Origin: Limimaricola variabilis | GTDB lineage: Bacteria; Pseudomonadota; Alphaproteobacteria; Rhodobacterales; Rhodobacteraceae | Direction: 5' to 3' | Assembly (NCBI RefSeq): GCF_014195545.1 | Contig: NZ_JACIBX010000005.1 | Span: 124,001 to 188,000 of the forward strand | DNA length: 64,000 nt | In this document: positions 10,448 to 18,832 of the stretch, one piece after another | How the letters are laid out: every line of letters begins with the position of its first letter | How positions within the stretch are numbered: the stretch's first letter is position 1 | Position numbers and translations under genes: made by a program | Notes under the pieces: model-generated | Database searches by the model: none | Seen by the model: only the letters and a program-made list of their open reading frames with translations | What the model was told of the DNA's origin: nothing

Positions 10448-10854
10448 TCCTGCCGCCGCGCCGCCTCGACCCGATCGGCCTTCTTGCGCACTAGGATCGT
10501 CCGCAGGTCGTGCATGGCCAGCAGCAGCGGCTCGGTCACGGCCTCCAGATCGGCCTCGCTGGCCTGGCTCTGCACCCATTGCGCGGTGAGGTTCATGTGG
10601 TCGATGGCGCGATGGATATCGTCGATCTGCCGGGCCGCGAGGATCGCACGACGCTGTTCCAGCCAAGCTTCGGCCGCGGCCCGGTCCTCGGGAGCCATCT
10701 CGCGGTTGCCGGGGGCGCGGATCTCGCCGTTGCGGGTGTTGATCACCGCGATCTGCTCAAGGTCGACCCGGCGGTGCCGGGTCTCATCGCCGATGCGGTA
10801 CATGGTGCCGCCGGTCTCGCGCACCCTGAAATAATAGCCCGACAGGTCGGTCAT
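10444..10854 (-). CDS. Conserved hypothetical protein downstream of aatA
   Basis: 136-residue soluble protein with no family I recognise. It is charged and predicted mostly helical in its second half, with no signal peptide or membrane segment. The chosen ATG at 10854 is preceded by TAGGAGGAG, which includes the stop codon of the upstream aminotransferase gene; this strongly supports the start and shows the two genes are co-transcribed. The longer open frame upstream runs through aatA in another frame and is not real. It may be a small Rhodobacterales-specific protein. Confidence 0.72.
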   Translation of the reverse strand: MTDLSGYYFRVRETGGTMYRIGDETRHRRVDLEQIAVINTRNGEIRAPGNREMAPEDRAAAEAWLEQRRAILAARQIDDIHRAIDHMNLTAQWVQSQASEADLEAVTEPLLLAMHDLRTILVRKKADRVEAARRQD

Positions 10855-10867
10855 CGCGTCTCTCCTC

Positions 10868-12121
<1,254 letters not shown>

Positions 12122-12194
12122 TCAACGGCGCCCCGCCCATGTCATATGGCTGGGACGGGCCGCCATCAAGCGGCCGCCGGGCAGGAGGGATGCG

Positions 12195-12578
12195 ATGCAG
12201 GACGAAGGCTATTACAGCGAGGCGGCCGCCACCTTCGGTGACAGGCTCGCGGGTGCGCGCGAAGCGGCGGGGCTGAGCCAGACGGCGCTGGCGACGCGGA
12301 TCGGCGTCGAGACCGCGACACTTCAGGCCTGGGAAGACGACATGGACGAGCCGCGCGCCAACCGGCTGCAGATGCTGGCGGGGATGCTCAACGTGTCGCT
12401 GAGCTGGCTGCTTACCGGGCGTGGCGACGGCCCGGAGGCACCGGCCGAAGGCACACCCCCGGCGCTGGGCGAGATCCTGTCCGAGATGCGGGTGCTGCGC
12501 GCCGAGATGCTGCAGGCGGCCGAACGCATGGCGACCCTGGAGAAGCGGCTGAAGCGGACCGCGGAGGCGGCCTCGTGA
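12195..12578 (+). CDS. XRE family transcriptional regulator
   Basis: 127-residue DNA-binding protein. Residues about 15-68 form a Cro/CI-type helix-turn-helix (LAGAREAAGLSQTALATRIG, then ATLQAWEDD and NRLQMLAGMLNVS); the C-terminus (about 90-127) is a charged helix with heptad-like spacing that could be a dimerising coiled coil. The ATG at 12195 follows GGAGGG. Its stop overlaps the GTG start of sdhE (GTGA), so the pair is translationally coupled. Whether it regulates its own unit is unknown. Confidence 0.85.
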   Translation: MQDEGYYSEAAATFGDRLAGAREAAGLSQTALATRIGVETATLQAWEDDMDEPRANRLQMLAGMLNVSLSWLLTGRGDGPEAPAEGTPPALGEILSEMRVLRAEMLQAAERMATLEKRLKRTAEAAS

Positions 12579-12880
12579 GTGGGCTGCCGATCGAGCCCGC
12601 GGCGCCCATCGACGAGCCGCGCGACACGCGCGAGCGGCGGCTCGCGATGCGTTCGATGCGGCGGGGGATCAAGGAGATGGACCTGATCCTGCAGGACTTT
12701 GCCACGCGTCGGCTGGCGGCGATGAGCGACGCGGAACTGGCCCTCTACGACCGGCTTCTGTCCGAGAACGACCACGACATCTATGCTTGGATCGCCGGCA
12801 CGCAGCCGGTGCCCGAGACCTACGCGGCATTGGTTGCCGAGATCGCCCAGGGCGCGCGCGGCGTGACCCGGCCGCGATGA
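12575..12880 (+). CDS. sdhE: FAD assembly factor SdhE (succinate dehydrogenase assembly factor 2 family)
   Basis: 101-residue protein of the SdhE/Sdh5 family, which promotes covalent flavinylation of the succinate dehydrogenase flavoprotein. The diagnostic RxxRRGxKE motif appears as RSMRRGIKEMDLIL, followed by the expected helical bundle residues ending DIYAWIAG. The start is GTG at 12575, overlapping the upstream regulator stop by 4 bp. An N-terminal extension of about 25 residues precedes the core. No sdh genes lie in the window, which is common for this gene. Confidence 0.87.
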   Translation: MSGLPIEPAAPIDEPRDTRERRLAMRSMRRGIKEMDLILQDFATRRLAAMSDAELALYDRLLSENDHDIYAWIAGTQPVPETYAALVAEIAQGARGVTRPR

Positions 12881-12922
12881 AGCGTCCCGCCGTTTAACCG
12901 TTTATTCGTCATTCTTCTGCAT

Positions 12923-12944
12923 TTCTGCCTACGGGCGGGCAGAA
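12923..12944. promoter_or_regulatory. Inverted repeat next to the ribosome site of the MarR-type gene
   Basis: A perfect 7-bp inverted repeat, TTCTGCC and GGCAGAA, separated by 8 bp, ends just before the GGAG ribosome site at 12946. A direct copy of TTCTGC lies 8 bp upstream at 12915-12920. The 76-bp gap is AT-richer than its surroundings. It could be an autoregulatory operator of the downstream MarR-type protein or an RNA hairpin near its start. Confidence 0.4.
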
Positions 12945-12957
12945 TGGAGAAGTGACG

Positions 12958-13467
12958 ATGAGCGTGCATTCCACCCTCGAGCCGACGCTGCGCGGTGCCC
13001 GCGACACGGCTTTCATGGCGAGCTATCTCGACAGCCTGACCTTGGTGGAACGGCTGCACCGGCTGCTGCTCGACGTCATCAAGGACGAGTTCGAGCGCGT
13101 CGGCGTGATCGAGATCAACGCGGTTCAGGCGCTCCTGCTGTTCAATGTGGGCGACAACGAGGTGACGGCCGGCGAACTGAAGTCGCGCGGCTACTACCAG
13201 GGCAGCAACGTCAGCTACAATCTCAAGAAATTGGTCGAGGCGGGCTACATGCACCACCAGCGCTGCCACGTCGATCGCCGCTCGGTCCGGGTGCGCCTGA
13301 CCGAAAAGGGCAGCCGCATCCGCGATATCGTCGACAAGCTGTTCGCGAGCCACGCGGCGGGCATGCTGTCACGCGGCGTGCTCGACCAGTCGGGCATCGA
13401 TGACATCACCATGTCGCTGCGGCGGATCGAGCGCTACTGGAGCGATCAGATCCGCTACATCTACTGA
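12958..13467 (+). CDS. MarR family winged helix regulator, LdtR-like
   Basis: 169-residue winged helix regulator. A helical N-terminus is followed by the recognition region (VTAGELKSRGYYQGSNVSYNLKKLV) and a wing with DRRSVRVRLTEKG, then a C-terminal dimerisation helix. The GYYQGSNVSYN segment resembles LdtR-type regulators of alphaproteobacteria, which control an L,D-transpeptidase and osmotic tolerance in Liberibacter; that target is inference here. ATG at 12958 has GGAGAAG upstream; an in-frame GTG at 12952 is less well placed. An inverted repeat lies directly upstream. It converges with gloA. Confidence 0.83.
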   Translation: MSVHSTLEPTLRGARDTAFMASYLDSLTLVERLHRLLLDVIKDEFERVGVIEINAVQALLLFNVGDNEVTAGELKSRGYYQGSNVSYNLKKLVEAGYMHHQRCHVDRRSVRVRLTEKGSRIRDIVDKLFASHAAGMLSRGVLDQSGIDDITMSLRRIERYWSDQIRYIY

Positions 13468-13486
13468 CCCCCACGGGGGCGGGGCC

Positions 13487-13915
13487 TCACCAGTGGCCGG
13501 TGTTTTCCATGCTGGCCCAAGGCTCCTTGGCGGGCAGAGCCTGGCCCGCTTGCAGCAGCTCGATCGAGATATTGTCGGGCGAGCGGACGAAGGCCATGTG
13601 CCCATCGCGCGGCGGCCGGTTGATGGTGACGCCGTTGGCCTGCAGATGCGCGCAGGTCGCGTAGATGTCGTCGACCTCGTAGGCGAGATGGCCGAAATGC
13701 CGGCTGTCCGAGGGCAGGCCCTCGTCGCCATCCCAGTTCCAGGTCAGCTCGACCGGGCAGTCCTCCTGCCCCGGGGGGGCCATGAAGACCAGCGTGAAGC
13801 GCCCGCCCTCGCTCTCCTTGCGGCGGGTTTCGCGCAGGCCGAGCAGTTCATAGAAGGCCATGCTCTTCTCGAGATCCTTCACCCGGACCATGGTGTGCAG
13901 GTATTTCAACGCCAT
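13487..13915 (-). CDS. gloA: Lactoylglutathione lyase (glyoxalase I)
   Basis: 142-residue glyoxalase I, which converts the methylglyoxal-glutathione hemithioacetal to S-lactoylglutathione. The four metal ligands are recognisable: His in YLHTMVRV, Glu in PVELTWNW, His in RHFGHLAYEV and Glu in NISIELLQ. Two beta-alpha-beta-beta-beta repeats of the VOC fold fill the protein and length matches the bacterial Ni-type enzyme. It lies alone, convergent with the MarR-type regulator and upstream of the Slam gene on the opposite side of a 68-bp gap. Confidence 0.93.
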   Translation of the reverse strand: MALKYLHTMVRVKDLEKSMAFYELLGLRETRRKESEGGRFTLVFMAPPGQEDCPVELTWNWDGDEGLPSDSRHFGHLAYEVDDIYATCAHLQANGVTINRPPRDGHMAFVRSPDNISIELLQAGQALPAKEPWASMENTGHW

Positions 13916-13983
13916 TCCGGCTCTCCGCTGTCTGGTTGCGCGGCTGAACCTAGCAGGCTGGGAGCCGGGGGCCAGTGCCCGGA

Positions 13984-15333
13984 TCAGAAGGAGGAGCGCA
14001 GGCCCAGCTCGAGCGTCAGTGCCTGCTCCTCGAAAAGCGGCACGCTCGACCAGCTGCGCCGGGCAGTAAGCCCAAGCTCGGGGTAGAAGCTCCAGCGCGC
14101 GGTCTGGGGCAGGCCGACGCGAAGCTCGGCCTGCAACTCCCGATCCTGACGGCCACCCATATCGTAGCGCGTGGCGGCATAGTCACGCCATTGCGCCTCG
14201 ATTCCCATGCCGATCCGTGCCGGTCCCACCGGGCGCGCCAGATCATGGTCGAGGTTCAGTGTCACGGCATCATGCGACAGATCCGGACGCTCCCCCGACA
14301 CGTGCCGCAGCCCGAGCAACATCCGGAGCCGGTCGCCCCCGGCCAGCTCCCTCGAAAAGCCGAGTTGCCCCACCGGCGCCCACCAGCCCGCGTCGAGGTC
14401 GTGGCGATAGCTGTATTCCCCCGCAAGGCTGACCTCCACGATGGCCCTTTGCGTCTGCGCAAGCGGCCGGGCGACGCCGAGGCGCAGGGTGTCGACCAGG
14501 GGATCGCCGCCATACCAGTGCCGCGCAACCTCGGCCGAGAGGTCGATCGGCGCCTCGGCGGCGATCCGTTGATTGGCCGCCGCTCTTACCGTAGCCCGCG
14601 CGTAATCCGCGCCCTTCGCCTCCGGTGCCTGTCGCCGTGCCGAGGCGCTCAGCCGGGGCAGGCGCGCCTCGGCGGCAAGGTCGATCCAGGCCGGGCCGGG
14701 CAGGGCGGGGTTCGCGATCGACCGACGGACGCCGAAGCGGGCGTCGAACACGGTGCCGGAGAGCGCCTTCGCGTCGCCGGTCAGTTCGAACACGAAGGGC
14801 AGGCCGGGCAGGCGCAGCTCCTCGGCGCGGCTGCCGCCATTGACGTTGGAGGAAGGCGCGACGCCGAAACCCAGCCGGAACGCCAGCGGGTTGCGCGCCG
14901 CAACGGCGCGGTAGTCGCGGGCAAGGCCCTCCAGGGCGGCCGCGTCCGGCGCGTCGGGGCTGGCGCGGCGCAGCCAGAACTGCGCCTGGGTGAAGCGGCC
15001 TTGGCGCATCCGCGCATGGGCGGCGAGCCGGGCCGCGCGGAACCGGGCCGGTCCCTCGACCAGCCGATGCGCCCGCCCGGCATAATCGGCGACCCCCGGC
15101 CAGTCGCCGGTCAGCGTCGCGGCCTCGGCCGCCAGCATCAATGCGGTCGGATCGTTCGGATCGCGCAGCAGCAAAGCGCGGCTCAGCTCGAGCGCGGCCG
15201 GTGCATTTTCGGCGGCCAGCGCGCCGGCCGCGAGGCGGCGCATCGCGTCGGGGCCGATCTCGACCGGCGCGGCCGCCGCGCCCATGGCCAGGCCAAGCGC
15301 AAGGGCAAGCCCGAAAGCCAGGCGTCGGATCAT
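13984..15333 (-). CDS. Slam-type outer-membrane translocator (surface lipoprotein assembly modifier, DUF560)
   Basis: 449-residue predicted outer-membrane protein. A signal peptide (residues 1-21, ending AAA) is followed by an N-terminal helical TPR-like region (about 30-150: alternating Ala/Leu/Arg helices) and a C-terminal beta barrel (about 160-449) of alternating strands ending in LRSSF, the terminal Phe typical of Bam substrates. TPR plus barrel is the Slam architecture; Slams move lipoproteins such as TbpB to the cell surface. Its ATG overlaps the stop of an upstream lipoprotein gene by 4 bp, matching the usual Slam-substrate pairing. Family assignment is by architecture, not alignment. 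Confidence 0.78.
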   Translation of the reverse strand: MIRRLAFGLALALGLAMGAAAAPVEIGPDAMRRLAAGALAAENAPAALELSRALLLRDPNDPTALMLAAEAATLTGDWPGVADYAGRAHRLVEGPARFRAARLAAHARMRQGRFTQAQFWLRRASPDAPDAAALEGLARDYRAVAARNPLAFRLGFGVAPSSNVNGGSRAEELRLPGLPFVFELTGDAKALSGTVFDARFGVRRSIANPALPGPAWIDLAAEARLPRLSASARRQAPEAKGADYARATVRAAANQRIAAEAPIDLSAEVARHWYGGDPLVDTLRLGVARPLAQTQRAIVEVSLAGEYSYRHDLDAGWWAPVGQLGFSRELAGGDRLRMLLGLRHVSGERPDLSHDAVTLNLDHDLARPVGPARIGMGIEAQWRDYAATRYDMGGRQDRELQAELRVGLPQTARWSFYPELGLTARRSWSSVPLFEEQALTLELGLRSSF

Positions 15334-16328
15334 CGGTAGACGATGAAGCCGCCGGTCTCGCGCACCTTGATCCGGCCCTCGTAGCGCGGATCGGTGCTGT
15401 CGATCACGACGATGCCGACGATCTCCTGCGCCTCGCCGCCGATGATCCCCATGAACGTGCCTTCCTCGAAGACCTCGGTCCCGCCATCCTCGAGTTCACG
15501 CGTGCTCGATGCCGTGCCGGAGATCTCGCCATTGCTCTGCACCACGCCGGGGCCGACGTCGAAGGTCAGCGGCGGCGCGACCAGCGCCTCGTCGTTGAGC
15601 GGGTCGTTCGGCCCGAGCACCGCAAGCTCGCGGCCGCCGGAACTAAAGATCCGGCGGTTGTAGACCACCCCGCGCAGCCCGTCATCCTCGGTGAAATCCT
15701 CGAAATCCACGGCGATCTCCACGTCGCCGGAGCTGTATTCCAGCCCGGTCCCGCCGTCGAAGACCCGGATCCCGGCATAGTCGCCGCTGAACACGGCCTG
15801 GCCGTCCTTGGGGATCTCGACGCCGCCGTTGCGCTCGTAGAGGAACCCGCCGAAGCCGTAGCTGCGATAATCGCCGGTGCGGATGATGGCAAAGCGCGAG
15901 CGCGGCTGCAGTTGACCGTCGACACGGGTGGTGTCGCGGCTCTCGCCATAGATGGCGCGGTAGTCGAACTGCCGGATCCGGGCCCCGGTCTCGGGGTCGA
16001 GCACCACCGAATCGTCGCCGAAGCTGCCGACGCTGTCATAGAGCGCAAAGCCGTTCAGGCTGTCGAAGCGCGCTTGCCGCTCATAGGGGCGGTCCCCATC
16101 GAAGGGGATGTTGTCGACGCTGAAGCTGTCGCTGGCGGCGTCGTATTGCACGGCCGTGACAAAGCCGCCCTCATCCGCGTCGCGCTCCTCGCTGCGCCGG
16201 ATCGAGTCGCCCGGGCCTTCCCCGCTGTCCTCTTCCGTCGTCTCCTCCTCTTCGGGGAACACGAAGGGCTGGCCGTCGCCACAGGCGGCCAGAAGGAGCA
16301 GGGCTGCGGCGGAAAGGGGTAGGAACAT
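15330..16328 (-). CDS. Surface lipoprotein, TbpB/factor H-binding-protein-like, putative Slam substrate
   Basis: 332-residue lipoprotein. The signal peptide ends in the lipobox LLAAC, so Cys16 would be lipidated. An acidic, Glu/Thr-rich linker (about residues 24-55) tethers a beta-rich body. Near the C-terminus, [16 protein letters not shown] matches the G-x-F-x-G...A-x-E-x-x-G pattern of the C-terminal barrel of transferrin-binding protein B-like lipoproteins. The gene overlaps the Slam gene by 4 bp (ATGA). The ATG at 16328 was chosen because it starts the signal peptide; the much longer open frame upstream crosses thyX. Ligand unknown; iron or haem capture is only one possibility. Confidence 0.78.
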   Translation of the reverse strand: MFLPLSAAALLLLAACGDGQPFVFPEEEETTEEDSGEGPGDSIRRSEERDADEGGFVTAVQYDAASDSFSVDNIPFDGDRPYERQARFDSLNGFALYDSVGSFGDDSVVLDPETGARIRQFDYRAIYGESRDTTRVDGQLQPRSRFAIIRTGDYRSYGFGGFLYERNGGVEIPKDGQAVFSGDYAGIRVFDGGTGLEYSSGDVEIAVDFEDFTEDDGLRGVVYNRRIFSSGGRELAVLGPNDPLNDEALVAPPLTFDVGPGVVQSNGEISGTASSTRELEDGGTEVFEEGTFMGIIGGEAQEIVGIVVIDSTDPRYEGRIKVRETGGFIVYR

Positions 16329-16472
16329 CGGGGGCCTCGGCCTCGGGGGATGACGCGACCATTCCCGGGCGGGGTGGCGGGTGTCAACGCGGGGTGGAAC
16401 GGCACCGGGCGATTGTTCCAATCCGGCCACGCGGCTATGCAGGCCCCAGACCCGGATCAAGGAGACCAACCC

Positions 16473-17381
16473 ATGCCGCTGACGCCCGAGCAGGAAGCCG
16501 AGATCGAGGATCTTCGCGCCACCCCCCGACAGACGCTGCGCGCCGTCTCCGAAGGCGCCGAGAAGCATCTCTACAAGGCCCACCCGGTGCTCGACCACGG
16601 CTTCGTGCGGATGATCGACTACATGGGCGACGACGCGGCGATCTGCCAGGCCGCTAGGGTGAGCTACGGGCGCGGCACCAAGTCGGTGCAGAACGACGAG
16701 GGGCTGATCCGCTACCTGATGCGGCACTGGCACTCGACGCCGTTCGAGATGTGCGAGCTGAAGCTGCACGTGAAGCTGCCGGTCTTCGTCGCGCGCCAGT
16801 GGATCCGCCACCGCACCGCCAACGTCAACGAATACTCCGCCCGCTACTCGATCCTCGACCGGGAGTTCTACATACCCCGCGCCGAAGACCTCGCCGCGCA
16901 GTCGGCGCAGAACAACCAGGGCCGGGGCGACGTACTGGGACCGGAGGAATCGGCCCGCGTGCTCGACTGGCTGCGCGAGGACGCGCACCGCGCCTATGAC
17001 CATTACGAGCAGATGATCTCGGATGACGGCCAGCAGGGCCTCGCCCGCGAACTGGCGCGGATGAACCTGCCCGCCAACATCTACACGCAGTGGTACTGGA
17101 AGGTGGACCTGCACAACCTGTTCCACTTCCTGCGGCTACGCGCCGACAGCCACGCGCAATACGAGATCCGGGTCTATGCGGACGCGATCTGCGAGATGGT
17201 CAGGGACTGGGTGCCTGCCGCCTACCGCGCCTTCGAGGAGTATCGCCTCGGGGGGGTGACGCTTTCAGCCTCGGGTGTAGAGTGCCTGCGTCGAATGCTC
17301 GCTGGGGAGGAAGTGACCCAAGCGACGTCGGGGATGAGTGCGCGCGAGTGGCGGGAGTTCTCGGACATTGTCCGAAAATAG
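16473..17381 (+). CDS. thyX: FAD-dependent thymidylate synthase
   Basis: 302-residue ThyX, which makes dTMP from dUMP using methylenetetrahydrofolate, NADPH and FAD. The ThyX signature RHRx7S is present as [11 protein letters not shown] at residues 112-122. Length and the [18 protein letters not shown] segment fit the alphaproteobacterial form. AAGGAGA precedes the ATG; the upstream extension of the frame is not supported. It is divergent from the surface lipoprotein gene, leaving about 145 bp for both promoters. It links to the folate genes elsewhere in the window functionally, not by position. Confidence 0.95.
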   Translation: MPLTPEQEAEIEDLRATPRQTLRAVSEGAEKHLYKAHPVLDHGFVRMIDYMGDDAAICQAARVSYGRGTKSVQNDEGLIRYLMRHWHSTPFEMCELKLHVKLPVFVARQWIRHRTANVNEYSARYSILDREFYIPRAEDLAAQSAQNNQGRGDVLGPEESARVLDWLREDAHRAYDHYEQMISDDGQQGLARELARMNLPANIYTQWYWKVDLHNLFHFLRLRADSHAQYEIRVYADAICEMVRDWVPAAYRAFEEYRLGGVTLSASGVECLRRMLAGEEVTQATSGMSAREWREFSDIVRK

Positions 17382-17451
17382 GGTCACGGAGCTCCACGCT
17401 GATGAGCCTAGGCCATTCAGGGAGTAATGCCGTTGAAATTGAGGAAGCGCC

Positions 17452-18183
17452 GTGTCTAAGGTTGTCGTTGCTTGCGTTAAATGGGGCAACAAGTACCCTT
17501 CGTCCTATGTAACAAGGTTGCGGAATATGGTCAGGCGGAACCTAAACGTTCCGCATGAATTTTTTTGCCTGACCGATGATGGAACGAATTTGCCCGATGA
17601 CGTCCACGTCGTGCCGCTTACGGAAAACTGGACCGGCTGGTGGAACAAAATTTGTTTGTTCAATCCTGATTTGTTCCCTGAGGGCGCGCGGATACTATAC
17701 TTGGACCTTGATGTCGTCATTACAGGGAGCATCGATTTTCTACTCGATGAGGAGCTGTCGTTTTCCGCCTGTAGGCCTTTTTCTGGAAAGCAGAATGTTC
17801 GCTGCAACAGCTCGATCCTGTGCTTTCCCTCCGGGCCCTATAGATATCTGTATGATGGATTGAAAGTCGACGGAAGCATCGTCGAAAGATATCCCGGGGA
17901 TCAGGATTATATCTCGGATCTTGTTAAAGAGATTGACTGGTTTCAGAGTGATAAGGTGGTTTCTTACAAATTCGATCTGGGGTCTACATTCTGGGGCACA
18001 GCGCTTCCTGAGAAGATAAGGCGCGGATTGCCGCGCATTGCGCCCCTGCCAGCTATGGAAACCGTTCTTCCGAAAGAGGTGTCCGTGGTGGTCTTTCACG
18101 GAAAGCCGGACCCTGAGGATGTGGCGAAAAAGAGCTACAAAGGTTATCGCAAAGCACCTTTCGTCAGCCAGCATTGGCAATAG
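17452..18183 (+). CDS. Glycosyltransferase-like protein (GT8-like DXD), AT-richer than surroundings
   Basis: 243-residue cytoplasmic protein starting at a GTG. Residues 82-90 read LYLDLDVVI, a DXD-type metal/nucleotide-sugar site typical of GT-A glycosyltransferases, followed by a region with NSSILCFPSG and a late FHGKPDPED, the arrangement of GT8-like transferases. No membrane segment is visible. Codon use is strikingly different: many A/T third positions, Leu TTG/CTA and Ile ATA, against strong GC3 in all neighbours. That suggests recent acquisition, although no transposase or flanking repeat is present. Acceptor and sugar are unknown. Confidence 0.72.
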   Translation: MSKVVVACVKWGNKYPSSYVTRLRNMVRRNLNVPHEFFCLTDDGTNLPDDVHVVPLTENWTGWWNKICLFNPDLFPEGARILYLDLDVVITGSIDFLLDEELSFSACRPFSGKQNVRCNSSILCFPSGPYRYLYDGLKVDGSIVERYPGDQDYISDLVKEIDWFQSDKVVSYKFDLGSTFWGTALPEKIRRGLPRIAPLPAMETVLPKEVSVVVFHGKPDPEDVAKKSYKGYRKAPFVSQHWQ

Positions 18184-18227
18184 CTGTCTGATAGGTTCGA
18201 TGCCTTGCATCTGTTAGCGGCAGACAA

Positions 18228-18434
18228 TCAAACCTTCCGCAAATTCCCCGCCATCTCGCGTCCATCCCGGCCTTCGATCAGCTCGAACTCCACCGGCTCG
18301 TCATCGGCGAGGCCGGTGAGGCCGGAGCGCTCCACCGCCGAGATGTGGACGAAGATGTCCTTGCCGCCATCCTCCGGCGCGATGAAGCCGTATCCCTTGG
18401 TGGTGTTGAACCATTTCACGGTGCCCTTCGGCAT
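18228..18434 (-). CDS. Cold-shock protein, CspA family
   Basis: 68-residue single cold-shock domain that binds single-stranded nucleic acid and acts as an RNA chaperone. RNP1 is KGYGFIAP and RNP2 is DIFVHIS; it begins PKGTVKWFN, as the family does. The ATG at 18434 is used because GGGAGAG precedes it; a longer frame to 18491 lacks conservation. It is divergent from the ArsC-like gene and converges with the AT-rich glycosyltransferase-like gene. Confidence 0.94.
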   Translation of the reverse strand: MPKGTVKWFNTTKGYGFIAPEDGGKDIFVHISAVERSGLTGLADDEPVEFELIEGRDGREMAGNLRKV

Positions 18435-18533
18435 GGCACGCTCTCCCGTATCTTGATCACACACCGCACGCCTTGCGGTTGCCAAGGACATTAGGGCGCG
18501 CCACTGAAAGGCAAATCACAACTGGAGGCAAAG

Positions 18534-18830
18534 ATGCGGGTTTTGGGGCTGAAGAATTGCGACAAGACGCGCGCCGCGATGAAGGCGCTGAAAGAGCGGG
18601 GGCACGACCCCGTTCTGGTCGATATCCGGGCCGAGCCGCTGGGCGCCGACGAGCGCGCGGCGATCCTCGCGGCCTTTGGCGACAAGGCGGTCAACCGGTC
18701 CTCGACCACGTGGCGCGGGCTCTCGGATGACGAAAAAGCCCGGCCAGTGGCCGGGCTTCTGCAGGATCACCCGGCGCTGTTGAAGCGCCCGGTGATCGAA
18801 GTGGGCGGCAGCTACCGCCAGGGGCTCTAG
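18534..18830 (+). CDS. ArsC/Spx family protein (arsenate reductase-like)
   Basis: 98-residue thioredoxin-fold protein. The N-terminal NCDKT holds a single Cys (Cys9) in a C-x-x-T arrangement, as in the ArsC/YffB family rather than the CxxC of Spx; the C-terminal LLKRPVIEVGG loop matches the family. Family members include glutaredoxin-coupled arsenate reductases and YffB-like proteins of unknown role; without ars genes nearby, arsenate reduction is not a safe call. CTGGAGG precedes the ATG. The coding sequence contains a hairpin that appears to be the terminator of the convergent thrS gene. Confidence 0.82.
   Translation: MRVLGLKNCDKTRAAMKALKERGHDPVLVDIRAEPLGADERAAILAAFGDKAVNRSSTTWRGLSDDEKARPVAGLLQDHPALLKRPVIEVGGSYRQGL
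18733..18757 (-). terminator. Rho-independent terminator of thrS, lying inside the convergent ArsC-like gene
   Basis: A perfect 9-bp stem, AGCCCGGCC with GGCCGGGCT and a 3-nt loop, is followed on the minus strand by TTTTT (plus-strand bases 18733-18737). It lies about 75 bases past the thrS stop codon. On the plus strand the same hairpin is followed by TCTGC, so it should act only for leftward transcription. Confidence 0.75.
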
Positions 18831-18832
18831 CC

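Noticed and set aside
17382-18227. Insertion sequence or genomic island at the AT-rich glycosyltransferase-like gene.
   Set aside because: No transposase, integrase, terminal inverted repeats, target duplication or tRNA end was found; only one gene is compositionally atypical.
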